Origin: JAGQIB01 sp041393395
GTDB lineage: Bacteria; ARS69
NCBI GenBank assembly: GCA_041393395.1
Contig: JAWKKG010000002.1
Span: forward strand, 992,001 to 1,056,000
Reading direction: 5' to 3'
DNA: 64,000 nucleotides
Below, in pieces: positions 42,147 through 51,845 of the stretch (position 1 is the stretch's first letter; each line of letters opens with the position of its first letter). Below the pieces are notes generated by a model that was not told where the DNA came from, did not search any database, and saw only the letters and a program-made list of their open reading frames with translations. The translations under genes and the position numbers were made by a program.

Positions 42147-43481
42147 ATGAGCTCCCGAGGATTCCGGGTCGGACTGCGCCGCGAGCTCGAGGAGTGGCGC
42201 CGCGATGGGATCGTCTCCGCCGAAGGTGCGGAGCGACTCCGGGCGCGCTACGCGCTCGACACGATCGGAGAGGAAACCGGGCGCCAGACCGCCACGGTGA
42301 TCTTCACGATCGGGGCGTTGCTGGTGGGCGGCGGCGTGATCGCGTTCGTGTCCGCGCACTGGGCGCGGCTCGGCCCCGGCGCGCGGATCGCGATCCTGCT
42401 GACGTTCCTGCTCGCGCTGTACGCGGCCGGCTGGCGCGCGAGCGCGCGGTCGCCGCGGCTGGGCCGCGGGCTGTTCCTGGCCGGCTGCCTCGTGTTCGGC
42501 GCGAGCCTCGGTCTGTTCGGCCAGATCTTCCACGTGCAGGAGGACTGGCACCACATGCTCGCGGCGTGGATGGCCGGCACGCTCGCGGTGGCGTGGGCCA
42601 TCCGGGCGCCGGAAACCGGCGCGCTTGCCGTGCTCATCGCCGCGGGTTGGTTCGCGGCACGACTTGCGGTCGTGGGGGCCCACGGACTGCTTGTTCCCGG
42701 CGTGATCGCGTTGCTCGTTCTGCCGCTCGCGTACCGAACGCGGAGCGCGCCGCTGCACGTCTTGGTGCTGCTCGCGTTCGGCACGATGGTCGCGGCTCTC
42801 GCCGGTCGCAGCGCGGGAACGCCCTGGGCCACGGCCCTTCAGGTCACGGTGATGGCCTGGCTCACCTGGGCGATCGGATTCCACCATCGCGGCACGACCT
42901 CGCTCGCCCGGTACTCGTTCGCGGCCCCGCTCGGCGCCGTCGTGCTCGCGATCGTGGCGTACCTCGTGTCGTTCCGGGACTTCGCACGGATGCTCGGGTG
43001 GCACGGCGACATCGACGCGCGGGGCTGGCTGCTCCCGGTCGCGCTGACGGCCGGCCTCGGCGCCGCGCTCGCCGCGCATCGGTGGCGGATGAACCGACCG
43101 GGCCGGGTGGAGCGGGGGACGGCGGGCGGTATCCTCGCCGCGACTCTGCTCACCGCGGGCGGGGTCATCGTGGCCGGGGCCGGCGCGGCGGACGAGCCGT
43201 CCAAGCGCGTGATCGCCGCGGTGTTCGGAAACGTCGCGGCGGTGGCGCTCGCCGTCACGGGGATTCTCGCGGGGGTGCACGAGGATCGTCGCGGCGCGTT
43301 CTGGCTCGGTTCGTTGTTCGCGGTGCTGCTCGTGCTGTCACGCTTCTTCGAATACCAGGCGGGACTGCTCGCGAAGTCCGCCGCGTTCCTGCTGTGCGGC
43401 GTCGCCGTCATCCGCGCCGGCGTCGCGTTCGAGCGGAGATTGCAGCGCGCGAGCGCGCCGCCGGCGCCGGAGGTTCCGTGA
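42147..43481 (+). CDS. DUF2157 domain membrane protein
   Basis: A protein of 444 residues from ATG 42147, with GGAGG upstream. The N-terminus (RRELEEWRRDGIVSAEGAERLRARY) is the soluble start of DUF2157 proteins, followed by about 12 hydrophobic helices with GALLVGGGVIAFVSAHW and GQIFHVQEDWHHMLAAWM in the positions usual for the family. Such proteins are paired with a GDYXXLXY-domain protein, exactly as here (TGATG overlap at 43479-43483). The pair is thought to form an envelope complex of unknown role. Confidence 0.85.
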   Translation: MSSRGFRVGLRRELEEWRRDGIVSAEGAERLRARYALDTIGEETGRQTATVIFTIGALLVGGGVIAFVSAHWARLGPGARIAILLTFLLALYAAGWRASARSPRLGRGLFLAGCLVFGASLGLFGQIFHVQEDWHHMLAAWMAGTLAVAWAIRAPETGALAVLIAAGWFAARLAVVGAHGLLVPGVIALLVLPLAYRTRSAPLHVLVLLAFGTMVAALAGRSAGTPWATALQVTVMAWLTWAIGFHHRGTTSLARYSFAAPLGAVVLAIVAYLVSFRDFARMLGWHGDIDARGWLLPVALTAGLGAALAAHRWRMNRPGRVERGTAGGILAATLLTAGGVIVAGAGAADEPSKRVIAAVFGNVAAVALAVTGILAGVHEDRRGAFWLGSLFAVLLVLSRFFEYQAGLLAKSAAFLLCGVAVIRAGVAFERRLQRASAPPAPEVP

Positions 43482-44002
43482 TGGAGAGACCGGGCAAGGC
43501 ACTGCTCGCCGCGATCGCGTTGCAGTTGTTGCTCCTCGCCGCCATCCCCGCGCCGCTCGCGTGGACGAGGTGGACCGGGGAGACGGTGCTGCTGGAGATG
43601 CAACCCGTGGATCCTTTCGACGCGATGCGCGGGTGGTACCAGGACCTCGCGCTCGAGGTCGGCGACCCGGCGCGGTTTCCCGAGGAGTCGGACGAACTGC
43701 GAGAGGGCCGGCGGGCCTGGGTGGTCGTGGCGCCGGATGCGGCCGGAGTGGCGCGGCCGGTGGCGGTACGGACGACCCGGCCGGAACCGGTGGGCGCCGG
43801 CGAGATCGTGCTCCGGGGGACCTATCGCGGGGGACGGATCCGCTTCGGGGCAGAGACGTTCTTCGTGGCCGAGAACGAGCGCGGGGCGTTGGCCGACGAT
43901 CTCCGGGAGCATCTCCGGGACGCGCGAGCCGAAGTCCGGGTCGGATCGGCGGGGCGCGTCGTGCTGACGGCACTGCGGGTGGGCGACCGGCGCTACGAGT
44001 GA
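43481..44002 (+). CDS. GDYXXLXY domain-containing membrane protein
   Basis: A protein of 173 residues from ATG 43481. One N-terminal membrane helix (LLAAIALQLLLLAAIPAPLAW) is followed by a soluble domain in which the family motif appears as VDPFDAMRGWYQDLALEV; the usual R-G-D-Y-x-x-L-x-Y is here R-G-W-Y-x-x-L-x-L. The later GEIVLRGTYRGGRIRFGAETFFV matches the family core. It is coupled to the DUF2157 gene, its usual partner. The weakened signature motif is the only oddity. Confidence 0.8.
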   Translation: MERPGKALLAAIALQLLLLAAIPAPLAWTRWTGETVLLEMQPVDPFDAMRGWYQDLALEVGDPARFPEESDELREGRRAWVVVAPDAAGVARPVAVRTTRPEPVGAGEIVLRGTYRGGRIRFGAETFFVAENERGALADDLREHLRDARAEVRVGSAGRVVLTALRVGDRRYE

Positions 44003-44084
44003 GGTCCCGTTCTCGGTTTCATCCGCGGGGCGACTTCCGGTAACATCGGGATTCCCCCCGGGGGCTCGATTCGGAGGCACCCCT

Positions 44085-46439
44085 GTGACGTCCCGCCCTG
44101 CCGTCCTCCTCGCGTTCGTCGCGATCTCGGTCGCCGCGCGCCCGACCCCGACCTCGGCCCAATCCTGGCTCGACGGTTTCGCGCTCGCGGAACCGAACGG
44201 CGCGGTTCACGCCATGCTCTCCCACACCGGCGATCTCTGGATTGCCGGCGACTTCGATTCGGTTTCCGGAGTGGCGGCGTCGCACGTCGCGTGGTGGGAC
44301 GGCACACAGTGGCACGCGGCCGGGGACGGCATGAACGCGCGGGTGCGCGAGCTCCTCGTGTGGAACGGGGAAGTCGTCGCGGCCGGCGACTTCACCGAAG
44401 CGGGGAGCGGACCGGCCGGCCATATCGCGCGCTGGGACGGTGCCGACTGGTTCCCGATCGGCAACGGAATGAACGATTTCGTGTGGGCCCTCGAGGAGTT
44501 CGAGGGGGATCTGATCGCCGGCGGCGAGTTCACGTCGGCGGGCGGGGTCCCCGCAGATCGGATCGCACGCTGGAATGGCGCGCAGTGGACTCCGCTCGGA
44601 ACGGGGCACGACGACTGGGTGCGGGACCTCCACGTACATGCGGGAGAGCTGTACGCGGCCGGAGACTTCACGGGATATGTCTCGCGCTGGGACGGCACTC
44701 AGTGGCAGATCGTGGGGGCCGGTTTCGATCACCTCGTGAACTGCCTCGTGACACACGAGGGCTCGCTGCTCGCGGGAGGCGCGTTCTCCGTCTCCGGCGC
44801 CACGGTGACGCTGCGGATCGCTCGGTTCGACGGCACGGACTGGCAGCCCTACGCCGTCGGGCTCGACAACTACGTGCAGACGATGAGCGTGTTCGACGGA
44901 GAGCTGTGGGCGGGCGGACAGTTCACGCGCACCTGGAACGGGCTCACCTCGATCGAGCGAATCGCGCGCTGGGATGGTTCGGCGTGGCACCAGGTGGGAG
45001 ACGGCTTCGACGGACTCGTCACGACTCTCGTGTCGCACGATGCGGGAGTTCTCGCCGGAGGGTTCTTCGGGACCTCCGGTGCGAGAGAAGTGCCGCGAGT
45101 GGGCCGCTGGAACGGCACCGCATGGAGCCAGTACGGGAACGGGATCGGCGGCGTGGTGCGCGCCATCGCGTACTACCGAGGAGAAGTCGTTCTCGGGGGC
45201 GCGATCGAGACGGTCGCCGGGGAAGAGGCGGGTGGTCTCGCGATCTGGGACGGCACGGCGCTGCGAGTAGGCCCCGGATTCGCCGACGGCCCCGTGAGCG
45301 CCCTTGCGGTCCATCAGGATCAGCTGATCGTGGGTGGGGCCTTCACCCACGTCGACAACCTGGAGATCGGCGGTCTCGCGATCTGGGACGGAGCGAGCTG
45401 GTCCACCCTCGGCACCGTCGGCGTCTGGGGCGCGCTGAACAACAACGTTGCCGCGATCGAGCCCTGGGCCGATGGCTTCGCCATCGGAGGGTCTTTCGCC
45501 GCCGTGGAGACGATCCCCGCCGCCAACGTCGCCTACTGGGACGGAACGAGCTGGTTTCCGCTGGGGGAAGGAGTGTTTTCCTCCGGCACCGCACCCATCG
45601 TCCGCGCTCTGAAGTCGGATGGCACGGCTCTGTGGGTCGGGGGGTTCTTTGCGACGGCGGGAATCGACTCCGTCGACAACATCGCGCGGTGGGATGGCGC
45701 GCAGTTCCATCCCGCCGGCTCGGGCCTCGGTCCGGGCACCGTCCGTGCGATCACCATTCATGAAGGCGACATCGTGGCGGGAGGTACGTTCAACGAGTCG
45801 GGAGGCGCGGAGATCGGTCGCCTCGCCCGGTGGAACGGATCGGACTGGGAAGCATTCGGTGGCGGCGTGACCGGAAGCGTTCACTGCCTGGCTTCCGCGG
45901 GTACCATGCTTGTCGTCGGCGGAAACCTCGAGTCGGTGGGCGGCGTACCGGTGAGCCGTCTGGCCCGCTGGGATGGGAACCTGTGGCTCGAGATCGGCGA
46001 TTGCGACGACGTCGTGAACGCGACTCGCTGGACCCCGGATGGCCTCGCGATCGGTGGCGCGTTCGGCCTGGTCGGAGGCGTTGCTTCTTCCGGATTCGCC
46101 TGGTGGGACGAGACACCCCCGACCACCTCCGTGGTCGATCCGCGGATCGACTCACCGGAATTGCGTCTCGCGAACTTCCCGAATCCGTTCCGGGGGGAGA
46201 CGGATCTCCGAATGGACCTGGCCCGCGGCGGGCGAGTGTCCGTGGAAGTCTTCGACGTGCGGGGGCGGCGCGTGGGGAATCCGATCGATCGATTGCTCCC
46301 GCCCGGCCGCCACTCGGTCGCGTGGAGTGCTCGAGCTTCCGACGGAAGCGTCTTGCCGGCCGGGGTGTACTTCGCGCGCGTGCGAGCCGACTCGCGACTC
46401 GCGACCCGGAAGCTCGTCCTTCTCGGAGGCGGCGAATGA
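44085..46439 (+). CDS. Secreted beta-propeller-repeat protein with sorting domain
   Basis: A protein of 784 residues from GTG 44085, with GGAGG upstream. The signal peptide ends TPTSAQ. The body (about 30-690) is built of some 14 repeats of roughly 45 residues with the pattern G-x-L-x-x-G-G-x-F-x-x-x-x-G-x-x-x-x-x-x-I-A-R-W-D-G-x-x-W-x-x-x-G-x-G, a Kelch/propeller-like motif. The end (FPNPFRGETDLRMDL, AGVYFARVRADS, TRKLVLLGG) is a FlgD/Por-type sorting domain. It is the first gene of a three-gene ATGA-coupled train. Probably surface-exposed and adhesive or sensing. Confidence 0.85.
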   Translation: MTSRPAVLLAFVAISVAARPTPTSAQSWLDGFALAEPNGAVHAMLSHTGDLWIAGDFDSVSGVAASHVAWWDGTQWHAAGDGMNARVRELLVWNGEVVAAGDFTEAGSGPAGHIARWDGADWFPIGNGMNDFVWALEEFEGDLIAGGEFTSAGGVPADRIARWNGAQWTPLGTGHDDWVRDLHVHAGELYAAGDFTGYVSRWDGTQWQIVGAGFDHLVNCLVTHEGSLLAGGAFSVSGATVTLRIARFDGTDWQPYAVGLDNYVQTMSVFDGELWAGGQFTRTWNGLTSIERIARWDGSAWHQVGDGFDGLVTTLVSHDAGVLAGGFFGTSGAREVPRVGRWNGTAWSQYGNGIGGVVRAIAYYRGEVVLGGAIETVAGEEAGGLAIWDGTALRVGPGFADGPVSALAVHQDQLIVGGAFTHVDNLEIGGLAIWDGASWSTLGTVGVWGALNNNVAAIEPWADGFAIGGSFAAVETIPAANVAYWDGTSWFPLGEGVFSSGTAPIVRALKSDGTALWVGGFFATAGIDSVDNIARWDGAQFHPAGSGLGPGTVRAITIHEGDIVAGGTFNESGGAEIGRLARWNGSDWEAFGGGVTGSVHCLASAGTMLVVGGNLESVGGVPVSRLARWDGNLWLEIGDCDDVVNATRWTPDGLAIGGAFGLVGGVASSGFAWWDETPPTTSVVDPRIDSPELRLANFPNPFRGETDLRMDLARGGRVSVEVFDVRGRRVGNPIDRLLPPGRHSVAWSARASDGSVLPAGVYFARVRADSRLATRKLVLLGGGE

Positions 46440-48796
46440 GACTCGCATCCGTGATCGTGTCGTCGCTGACCATCGTGGTCGGCTTCTTGCCGATGGAAGT
46501 CGCGGCGACCGCGCGAACGGCCACGGGCAAGGTCGATGCACTGACGGTGGTCCGGGAAGAGGCGTCTTCGCGACGCGTCGATGTGGACGACCGAAGCGTC
46601 GCCACCACGGGTTCCTGGAGCACTCGCTTCCTCCTGCCGGACATTCCGCTCGCCGACGACTCCGATGCGGTGCTCGATGTGGTCTCCACGAACGGCCGCA
46701 CCGTGTACGCCACCCGCAACGGGCTCTACGAGATCCTGGCCGATCGGACGCACCCGAGGCTGTTCTCGCAGCAGATGCGTGCGATCTACCCCTACGGCGA
46801 TGGCGTCGCGATCAGCGGCTGGAATCCCGCGATCGGCCACGTGAGCTACTGGGACGGAGAGTTTCGGCAGCCGCTCGGCGACGGGCTCGAGGGGGACTTC
46901 GGCGACGACTTCACGGTCGTGGAAACGTTCACCCTGCACCAAGGCTTCCTGTACGCGGGAGGAGCGATCGAGGCTTCGGGATCGCAGCCGCTCGGCCCCG
47001 TGGCGCGCTGGGACGGCACGGCGTGGCGGCCCGTGGGGGAAGGACTACACGGCCGCGTGCGCGCACTGCTCTCGTTCGGCGGCACGCTCTTCGCCGGAGG
47101 CGACGTCACGGTGACCGATGCGGTCGGGGCGGTCGTGGGCGAGGGCGTCGCGAGCTTCACCGGTGTTCGATGGGAGCCGGTCGGAACGGATCAGTGGGGC
47201 ACGGTCCGCGCTCTCGAGACGGATGGCACCACGGTCTGGGCCGGCGGCCAGCTGCGGGTCCTGGAGAGGCAGCCGGCGTACGCACTCGCGCGCTGGGATG
47301 GGTCGCTCTGGTGGAGCACGCAGACGTTCGACGACGAGATCCTCACGATCCACTCGCGCCCGGACGGGCTCTGGATCGGAGGCAAGTTCCGGAACTTCCC
47401 GAGCTACGCCCGTCGGGATCCGATGGGAGCGTGGAGCGTGCCGGGCGGCGGTGTCGTTCCCGGTGGCCGGGTGGAGACGATCGTGGAATGGAACGGAGGG
47501 GCGGGTCTCGGCGGCCACTTCGAGGCCTTCGGGTCGGAGGCGGAACTGGAGGGATTCGCCCTGCGAAGGAACGACACCTGGGAGGGGCTCGGGCTGGGTG
47601 TGGGTGGGGAGGTGCACCGCGTCCGTCGCATCGGATCGCATGTCGTCGTGGCCGGGGACTTCGAGTTCGCGGGAGGCCTCCGCGTCAATCGGATCGCGCG
47701 GCACCAGGTCGATCACTGGGTCGGCTACGGAGACGGCTTCAACGCGCGCGTCCACGATTTCGTCGAGTACCAGGGAGCGTTGATCGCCGCCGGACGCTTC
47801 ACGCGGAGCGGGTCGACGGATCTGTCGTACGTGGCGCGCTGGGACGGCTCATCGTGGGTGCCGCTCGGCGAAGGCACGGACGACTACGTCTACACGCTCG
47901 CCGTGTGGGACGGGCTTCTATGGGCGGGTGGGTCCTTCACGACCGCCGGAGGTGTCCCCGCATCCGGCCTCGCCGTCTGGGACGGGAGCAGCTGGGCGGC
48001 GGGTCTCGGTGGAGTCTCGGGCGGCGAACCGGCCGGTCCGGCGGTCTACGCGCTGGAAGCCGGACAGATCCAGCTCTGGATCGGAGGAGCGTTCGACGCG
48101 ATCGGCGGTACGCCCGCCGCGAACGTCGCTCGTAGTCAGAGCGGCGCGGTCGTTCCGGCCGGAAACGGATTGCCGGGCGGCTGGGTTCTCTCGTTCGGCG
48201 TGTACGCTCCGTACATGTCGGCCGGGGGTACGTTCCCGGGTTCTCTCATGACCTGGCAAGGCTCGACGTGGATCAACCGGGCTGCGCCGATCCCGGTCTG
48301 GGCGATCGAGTCCGTTCCCGGCGGAGTCGCCATCGCGGGGCCTGCCGAAACATGGATCTACTTCCAGACCGGATCCGGCTGGAGCGCGGCTTCCATCGAT
48401 ACCGGGGCGCTCGCGAACGACATCTGGTGGCAGGGAGATTCCCTGTGGGTGGGCGGGACCTTCACGAGAGCGGGCGGCGTGACCTCGCACCACGTCGGGG
48501 TCTTCACGCCGACGCTCACGGAGTCGACTCCCGAGGCGGACGCTCCGCTTCCGGTTTCCTCTCCGTTCCGCGTGTCGAATCCGTTCGAGGATCTTCTCCG
48601 CGTCGACATGGAGACGAGCGCGGATCGGATTGAGATCTTCGACGTCAGTGGGCGTCGACGACTCCAGCGGGATCTTCCCCGATCGTCGTCGCGGGTCCAG
48701 ACGTTCGATCTGAGTGGCTACGCGGCCGGTGTCTATTTCGTGCGCGTCACGAGCGCCGGATCCACCGTCACGCGCAAGGCGGTAAAGGCTCGATGA
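46436..48796 (+). CDS. Secreted beta-propeller-repeat protein with sorting domain
   Basis: A protein of 786 residues from ATG 46436, in an ATGA overlap with the previous gene. The signal peptide is MRLASVIVSSLTIVVGFLP. The repeats follow the same G-G-x-x-x...W-D-G-x-x-W pattern as the upstream protein (LGPVARWDGTAWRPVGEG, SYVARWDGSSWVPLGEG) but start later, after an unrelated 130-residue N-terminal part. It ends in a sorting domain (VSNPFEDLLRVDM, AAGVYFVRVTSAGS). Sequence similarity to its neighbour suggests tandem duplication and divergence. Confidence 0.85.
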   Translation: MRLASVIVSSLTIVVGFLPMEVAATARTATGKVDALTVVREEASSRRVDVDDRSVATTGSWSTRFLLPDIPLADDSDAVLDVVSTNGRTVYATRNGLYEILADRTHPRLFSQQMRAIYPYGDGVAISGWNPAIGHVSYWDGEFRQPLGDGLEGDFGDDFTVVETFTLHQGFLYAGGAIEASGSQPLGPVARWDGTAWRPVGEGLHGRVRALLSFGGTLFAGGDVTVTDAVGAVVGEGVASFTGVRWEPVGTDQWGTVRALETDGTTVWAGGQLRVLERQPAYALARWDGSLWWSTQTFDDEILTIHSRPDGLWIGGKFRNFPSYARRDPMGAWSVPGGGVVPGGRVETIVEWNGGAGLGGHFEAFGSEAELEGFALRRNDTWEGLGLGVGGEVHRVRRIGSHVVVAGDFEFAGGLRVNRIARHQVDHWVGYGDGFNARVHDFVEYQGALIAAGRFTRSGSTDLSYVARWDGSSWVPLGEGTDDYVYTLAVWDGLLWAGGSFTTAGGVPASGLAVWDGSSWAAGLGGVSGGEPAGPAVYALEAGQIQLWIGGAFDAIGGTPAANVARSQSGAVVPAGNGLPGGWVLSFGVYAPYMSAGGTFPGSLMTWQGSTWINRAAPIPVWAIESVPGGVAIAGPAETWIYFQTGSGWSAASIDTGALANDIWWQGDSLWVGGTFTRAGGVTSHHVGVFTPTLTESTPEADAPLPVSSPFRVSNPFEDLLRVDMETSADRIEIFDVSGRRRLQRDLPRSSSRVQTFDLSGYAAGVYFVRVTSAGSTVTRKAVKAR

Positions 48797-51678
48797 GATC
48801 TCTTTCGCGATTCCTGCTTCTTTTTGTGACGTTCGCCGTGACGAATGCCGCGGCAACCGTGCTTCGGGTTCCGGAAGACTTCACGTCGGTGCGTGATGCC
48901 GTGCTGAACTCCGCCGCCTACGACACCGTGCTCGTGGCCCCGGGAGACTACGTGGAGGGCGGGCAGATCTCGGTCGACAGTCCCTATTGTCTCGCGCCGA
49001 TCTCCCATCCGCTCACTCTCCGCTCGACGGACGGCGCCGACGCCACGCGACTCGAGCTCGACGTCGTTCCGCTGGGGACTCCCGCGAACCGCGTCCTCTC
49101 GATCGAGAGTCCGGGCGGTCCGGTCGTGATCGAGGGATTCACGCTTCGCAGCCATCCGAATGGGAACGACTCCGGGCTGTACGCCGTTTCCGCCGATTCG
49201 CTCGTCGTTCGGGACACGACGTTCCGGGACTTTTGGGGATCCGGGCACGCGGTGCAGGTTGCCGGCGGGACTCCTGCGGGTTCCGTCGCTCTTGATGGTT
49301 GTCAGTTCCGGGAGTGCGGTGCCTCGCATGGGGAGTACATGATTCTCGTGACCGGGGCTCGCCCGGTGGAGATCGTCGACTGCACCGTCCGGCGATGCGT
49401 GACGGGCCTGTCCCTTCCCAGTGGCGCGGCACTGCGCCGCTGCGCGTTCGAGGAGAACGAGGATCGGCTCGTGCTCGTGAGCTCGGGCCTGCTGGAAGAC
49501 TGCGTGTTCCGGGGAAACCAGGTCGGCACGAGAACGGAACTGATCCTCGCGACATCGGGAAGCGAGATTCGACGCTGTCAGATCCTCGACAACTTTGCCG
49601 CGGGCGTGAATTCGGTCCCTGGCGTTCAATTGCACGGAAACATGTCGGACTGCTTTCTGGCCGGCAACACGGTTGCCGGTGGCTCCGCGTCGGCCGCTCT
49701 CGTCTTCGGGGCGATGGACCATTGCGTCGTTGTGGGAAACTCCGGCCGATACGCCGTCTACGTTTCGGATCCGGTCAACTCCGGGTGCAGCCTCTTCTGG
49801 CAGAATCCGGATGGGGACACGAGTTCTGCAGTGGCGCTCTCGGATCTCGGATGGAACCTGGATCCGCAGCTCTGCTCCGGCCGCCCCTGGAGTCCGGAGG
49901 TCCGCTCGACGTCCCCGTGTCTTCCCGCGCAGTCGGTCCCCTGCGGTTCCTATCCACTCTTCACCGAAGGTTGCGCGCCGGAGGGGATCCTGCTCGATAC
50001 GGATCCGCCGCACCTGCAGGTCCTCGCCGACGGTCTGTCGATGACGGCGCCAGCGTACGTGGAGTGGGTTGAGGGCACCGTCCACGAGATCGCGGCGTTC
50101 GCCGATCAACCAGACACGGTCGGGCGTCGTTTCGTGTTCGAGTTCTGGGACGACGGCGGGGCCGCCACCCACGACATCGTGGTGGGGCCGCCCGGATCCC
50201 GGGTGACGGCGACGCACTCCCCGGAGACTCTCCTCACCATGATCGCGAGCCCGAGCAACAGCGGGGTGCTGACGCCGGGCACCAGCTGGCATCCGGACGG
50301 CGCCACGGTGACCATCGAGGCGATCCCGAACTTTCCATTCCTGTTCCTGAACTGGACCACGAACGCTCCGAACGGCGTCATCAGTACCGATCCGGTCGAG
50401 GTGATCACTCTCTCTGCGCCGGTGACCCAGACGGCGACGTTCGTACGGACGTTCCCCTTCACGCTGCAATCGGATCCCCCAGGCGTAAGGATGACCGCCG
50501 ACGACCTGGAGATCGTCTCCCCGGAGAGTTTCGACTGGTATCCGGGCACGCTGCACACGCTCTCGGCGGGAGATCCGTCCCCTTCCAGCGAAGGAGAGAG
50601 GTTCTCGTTCGAGCGCTGGTCCGACAATGTGCTGGCACCGACGCGGCAGTTCACCATGCCCGGAGTCGCGGACTCGCGAACCGCGATCTTCGACCGGCAG
50701 TTCCGTCTCGACCCGTTCGTCGTCGGCGACGGCACCGTGTCGGCCGACACCAGCTGGTACTCGGAAGGCACGACGGTCGATCTCGTGGCGACGCCCGGCG
50801 ATGGTTGGGTGTTCGTCGGGTGGATCGGCGGGGGCGACGCGTCCTACAGCGGTCCGGAGCCCGCGATCACGCTCACGATGACGAGCCCGGTCACCGAGAC
50901 CGCGATCTTCGAACCCGCCCCGGTTCCGCTCGCGAGCATCGTCCTCAGCCTGAGCGACACCGATCCCGACCCGGCCGTCGGGTCGACTCCGCTGGGGCTC
51001 GCCAGCGTCTACCTCTGGCTGCTTTGCCAGGACGGGGATGGTCTCGGCTCGCTCACGGCGGAGATCTCCGGGGACATCCCCGTCTTCGGATTCACCGCCG
51101 ATCCGGGCGTCGCGAGTAATGCGTCGCTGCCCGAGCTCGATCTGCTCGTGACGGACTGCCCGATCGCCGTCCGGAGGCTCGGCTCGTTCCTCGTGCTGGA
51201 TCAGGTCGGCGGTTCGCTGTGCCTCGTGCCGTCTGCGTCGTCCGGCCTGCTGCAGGCCGCCGATTGCAATCCTTCCGATCCGGTGACGTTCACCTGGCCG
51301 ACTTCTCTCTCGATCCGCGGCATTGCCACGGACGGCAGCGTTCCCTGCGAATCCGGCACGGGGTGCACGCCGGGTCGACAGCCGACGTCGGCGCGCGTAC
51401 TCGCCGACGATCTGCGCGGTCTACGCCCGAACCCGTTCCGCGGCGCGACGTCGGTGGAGTTCGCGCTGGAGCAATCGGAAGTCGTGCACCTCTCGGTGTA
51501 CGACGTGGCCGGTCGTCTCGTGCGTCGCCTGGCGTCGGGTCCACGTTCGCCCGGCCCGCAGTCGGTGGTGTGGGACGCGCGGGGGGAGGGCGGCGGGCGC
51601 GTGCCGGCCGGGGTGTACTTCGTGCGTCTGGAGACGGCCCGATTCGCGGCCACTCGCAAGGCGATCGTGCTGGAGTAG
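48793..51678 (+). CDS. Secreted beta-helix / InlB-type repeat protein with sorting domain
   Basis: A protein of 961 residues from ATG 48793, in an ATGA overlap. The signal peptide ends AAATVL. Residues 25-400 form a pectate-lyase-like beta-helix opening with LRVPEDFTSVRDAV and ending at a Cys-rich cap. Residues about 405-705 hold several divergent InlB B-repeat-like modules (the G-T-x-x-x-x-x-A-x-P-x-x-G-x-x-F-x-x-W pattern, for example GTTVDLVATPGDGWVFVGWIGG). A further domain of about 140 residues and a sorting domain follow (RPNPFRGATSVEFAL, AGVYFVRLETARF, TRKAIVLE). Last gene of the train. Confidence 0.8.
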   Translation: MRSLSRFLLLFVTFAVTNAAATVLRVPEDFTSVRDAVLNSAAYDTVLVAPGDYVEGGQISVDSPYCLAPISHPLTLRSTDGADATRLELDVVPLGTPANRVLSIESPGGPVVIEGFTLRSHPNGNDSGLYAVSADSLVVRDTTFRDFWGSGHAVQVAGGTPAGSVALDGCQFRECGASHGEYMILVTGARPVEIVDCTVRRCVTGLSLPSGAALRRCAFEENEDRLVLVSSGLLEDCVFRGNQVGTRTELILATSGSEIRRCQILDNFAAGVNSVPGVQLHGNMSDCFLAGNTVAGGSASAALVFGAMDHCVVVGNSGRYAVYVSDPVNSGCSLFWQNPDGDTSSAVALSDLGWNLDPQLCSGRPWSPEVRSTSPCLPAQSVPCGSYPLFTEGCAPEGILLDTDPPHLQVLADGLSMTAPAYVEWVEGTVHEIAAFADQPDTVGRRFVFEFWDDGGAATHDIVVGPPGSRVTATHSPETLLTMIASPSNSGVLTPGTSWHPDGATVTIEAIPNFPFLFLNWTTNAPNGVISTDPVEVITLSAPVTQTATFVRTFPFTLQSDPPGVRMTADDLEIVSPESFDWYPGTLHTLSAGDPSPSSEGERFSFERWSDNVLAPTRQFTMPGVADSRTAIFDRQFRLDPFVVGDGTVSADTSWYSEGTTVDLVATPGDGWVFVGWIGGGDASYSGPEPAITLTMTSPVTETAIFEPAPVPLASIVLSLSDTDPDPAVGSTPLGLASVYLWLLCQDGDGLGSLTAEISGDIPVFGFTADPGVASNASLPELDLLVTDCPIAVRRLGSFLVLDQVGGSLCLVPSASSGLLQAADCNPSDPVTFTWPTSLSIRGIATDGSVPCESGTGCTPGRQPTSARVLADDLRGLRPNPFRGATSVEFALEQSEVVHLSVYDVAGRLVRRLASGPRSPGPQSVVWDARGEGGGRVPAGVYFVRLETARFAATRKAIVLE

Positions 51679-51845
51679 GCCCGCGCCGGCCCGGCCCCGG
51701 GAGGCGTCGATCGGCACGGTTCCCCCGAGCGCACCTCCCCGTCCTCACGCTCCGCCCCCGATCCGCCGATGGCCACCAGACGGGCGGCCGACGAGCCCGG
51801 ATCCGCCGGCTCCGCCGCCCACCGTCCCCCTCCCGGGGCCGCTCG

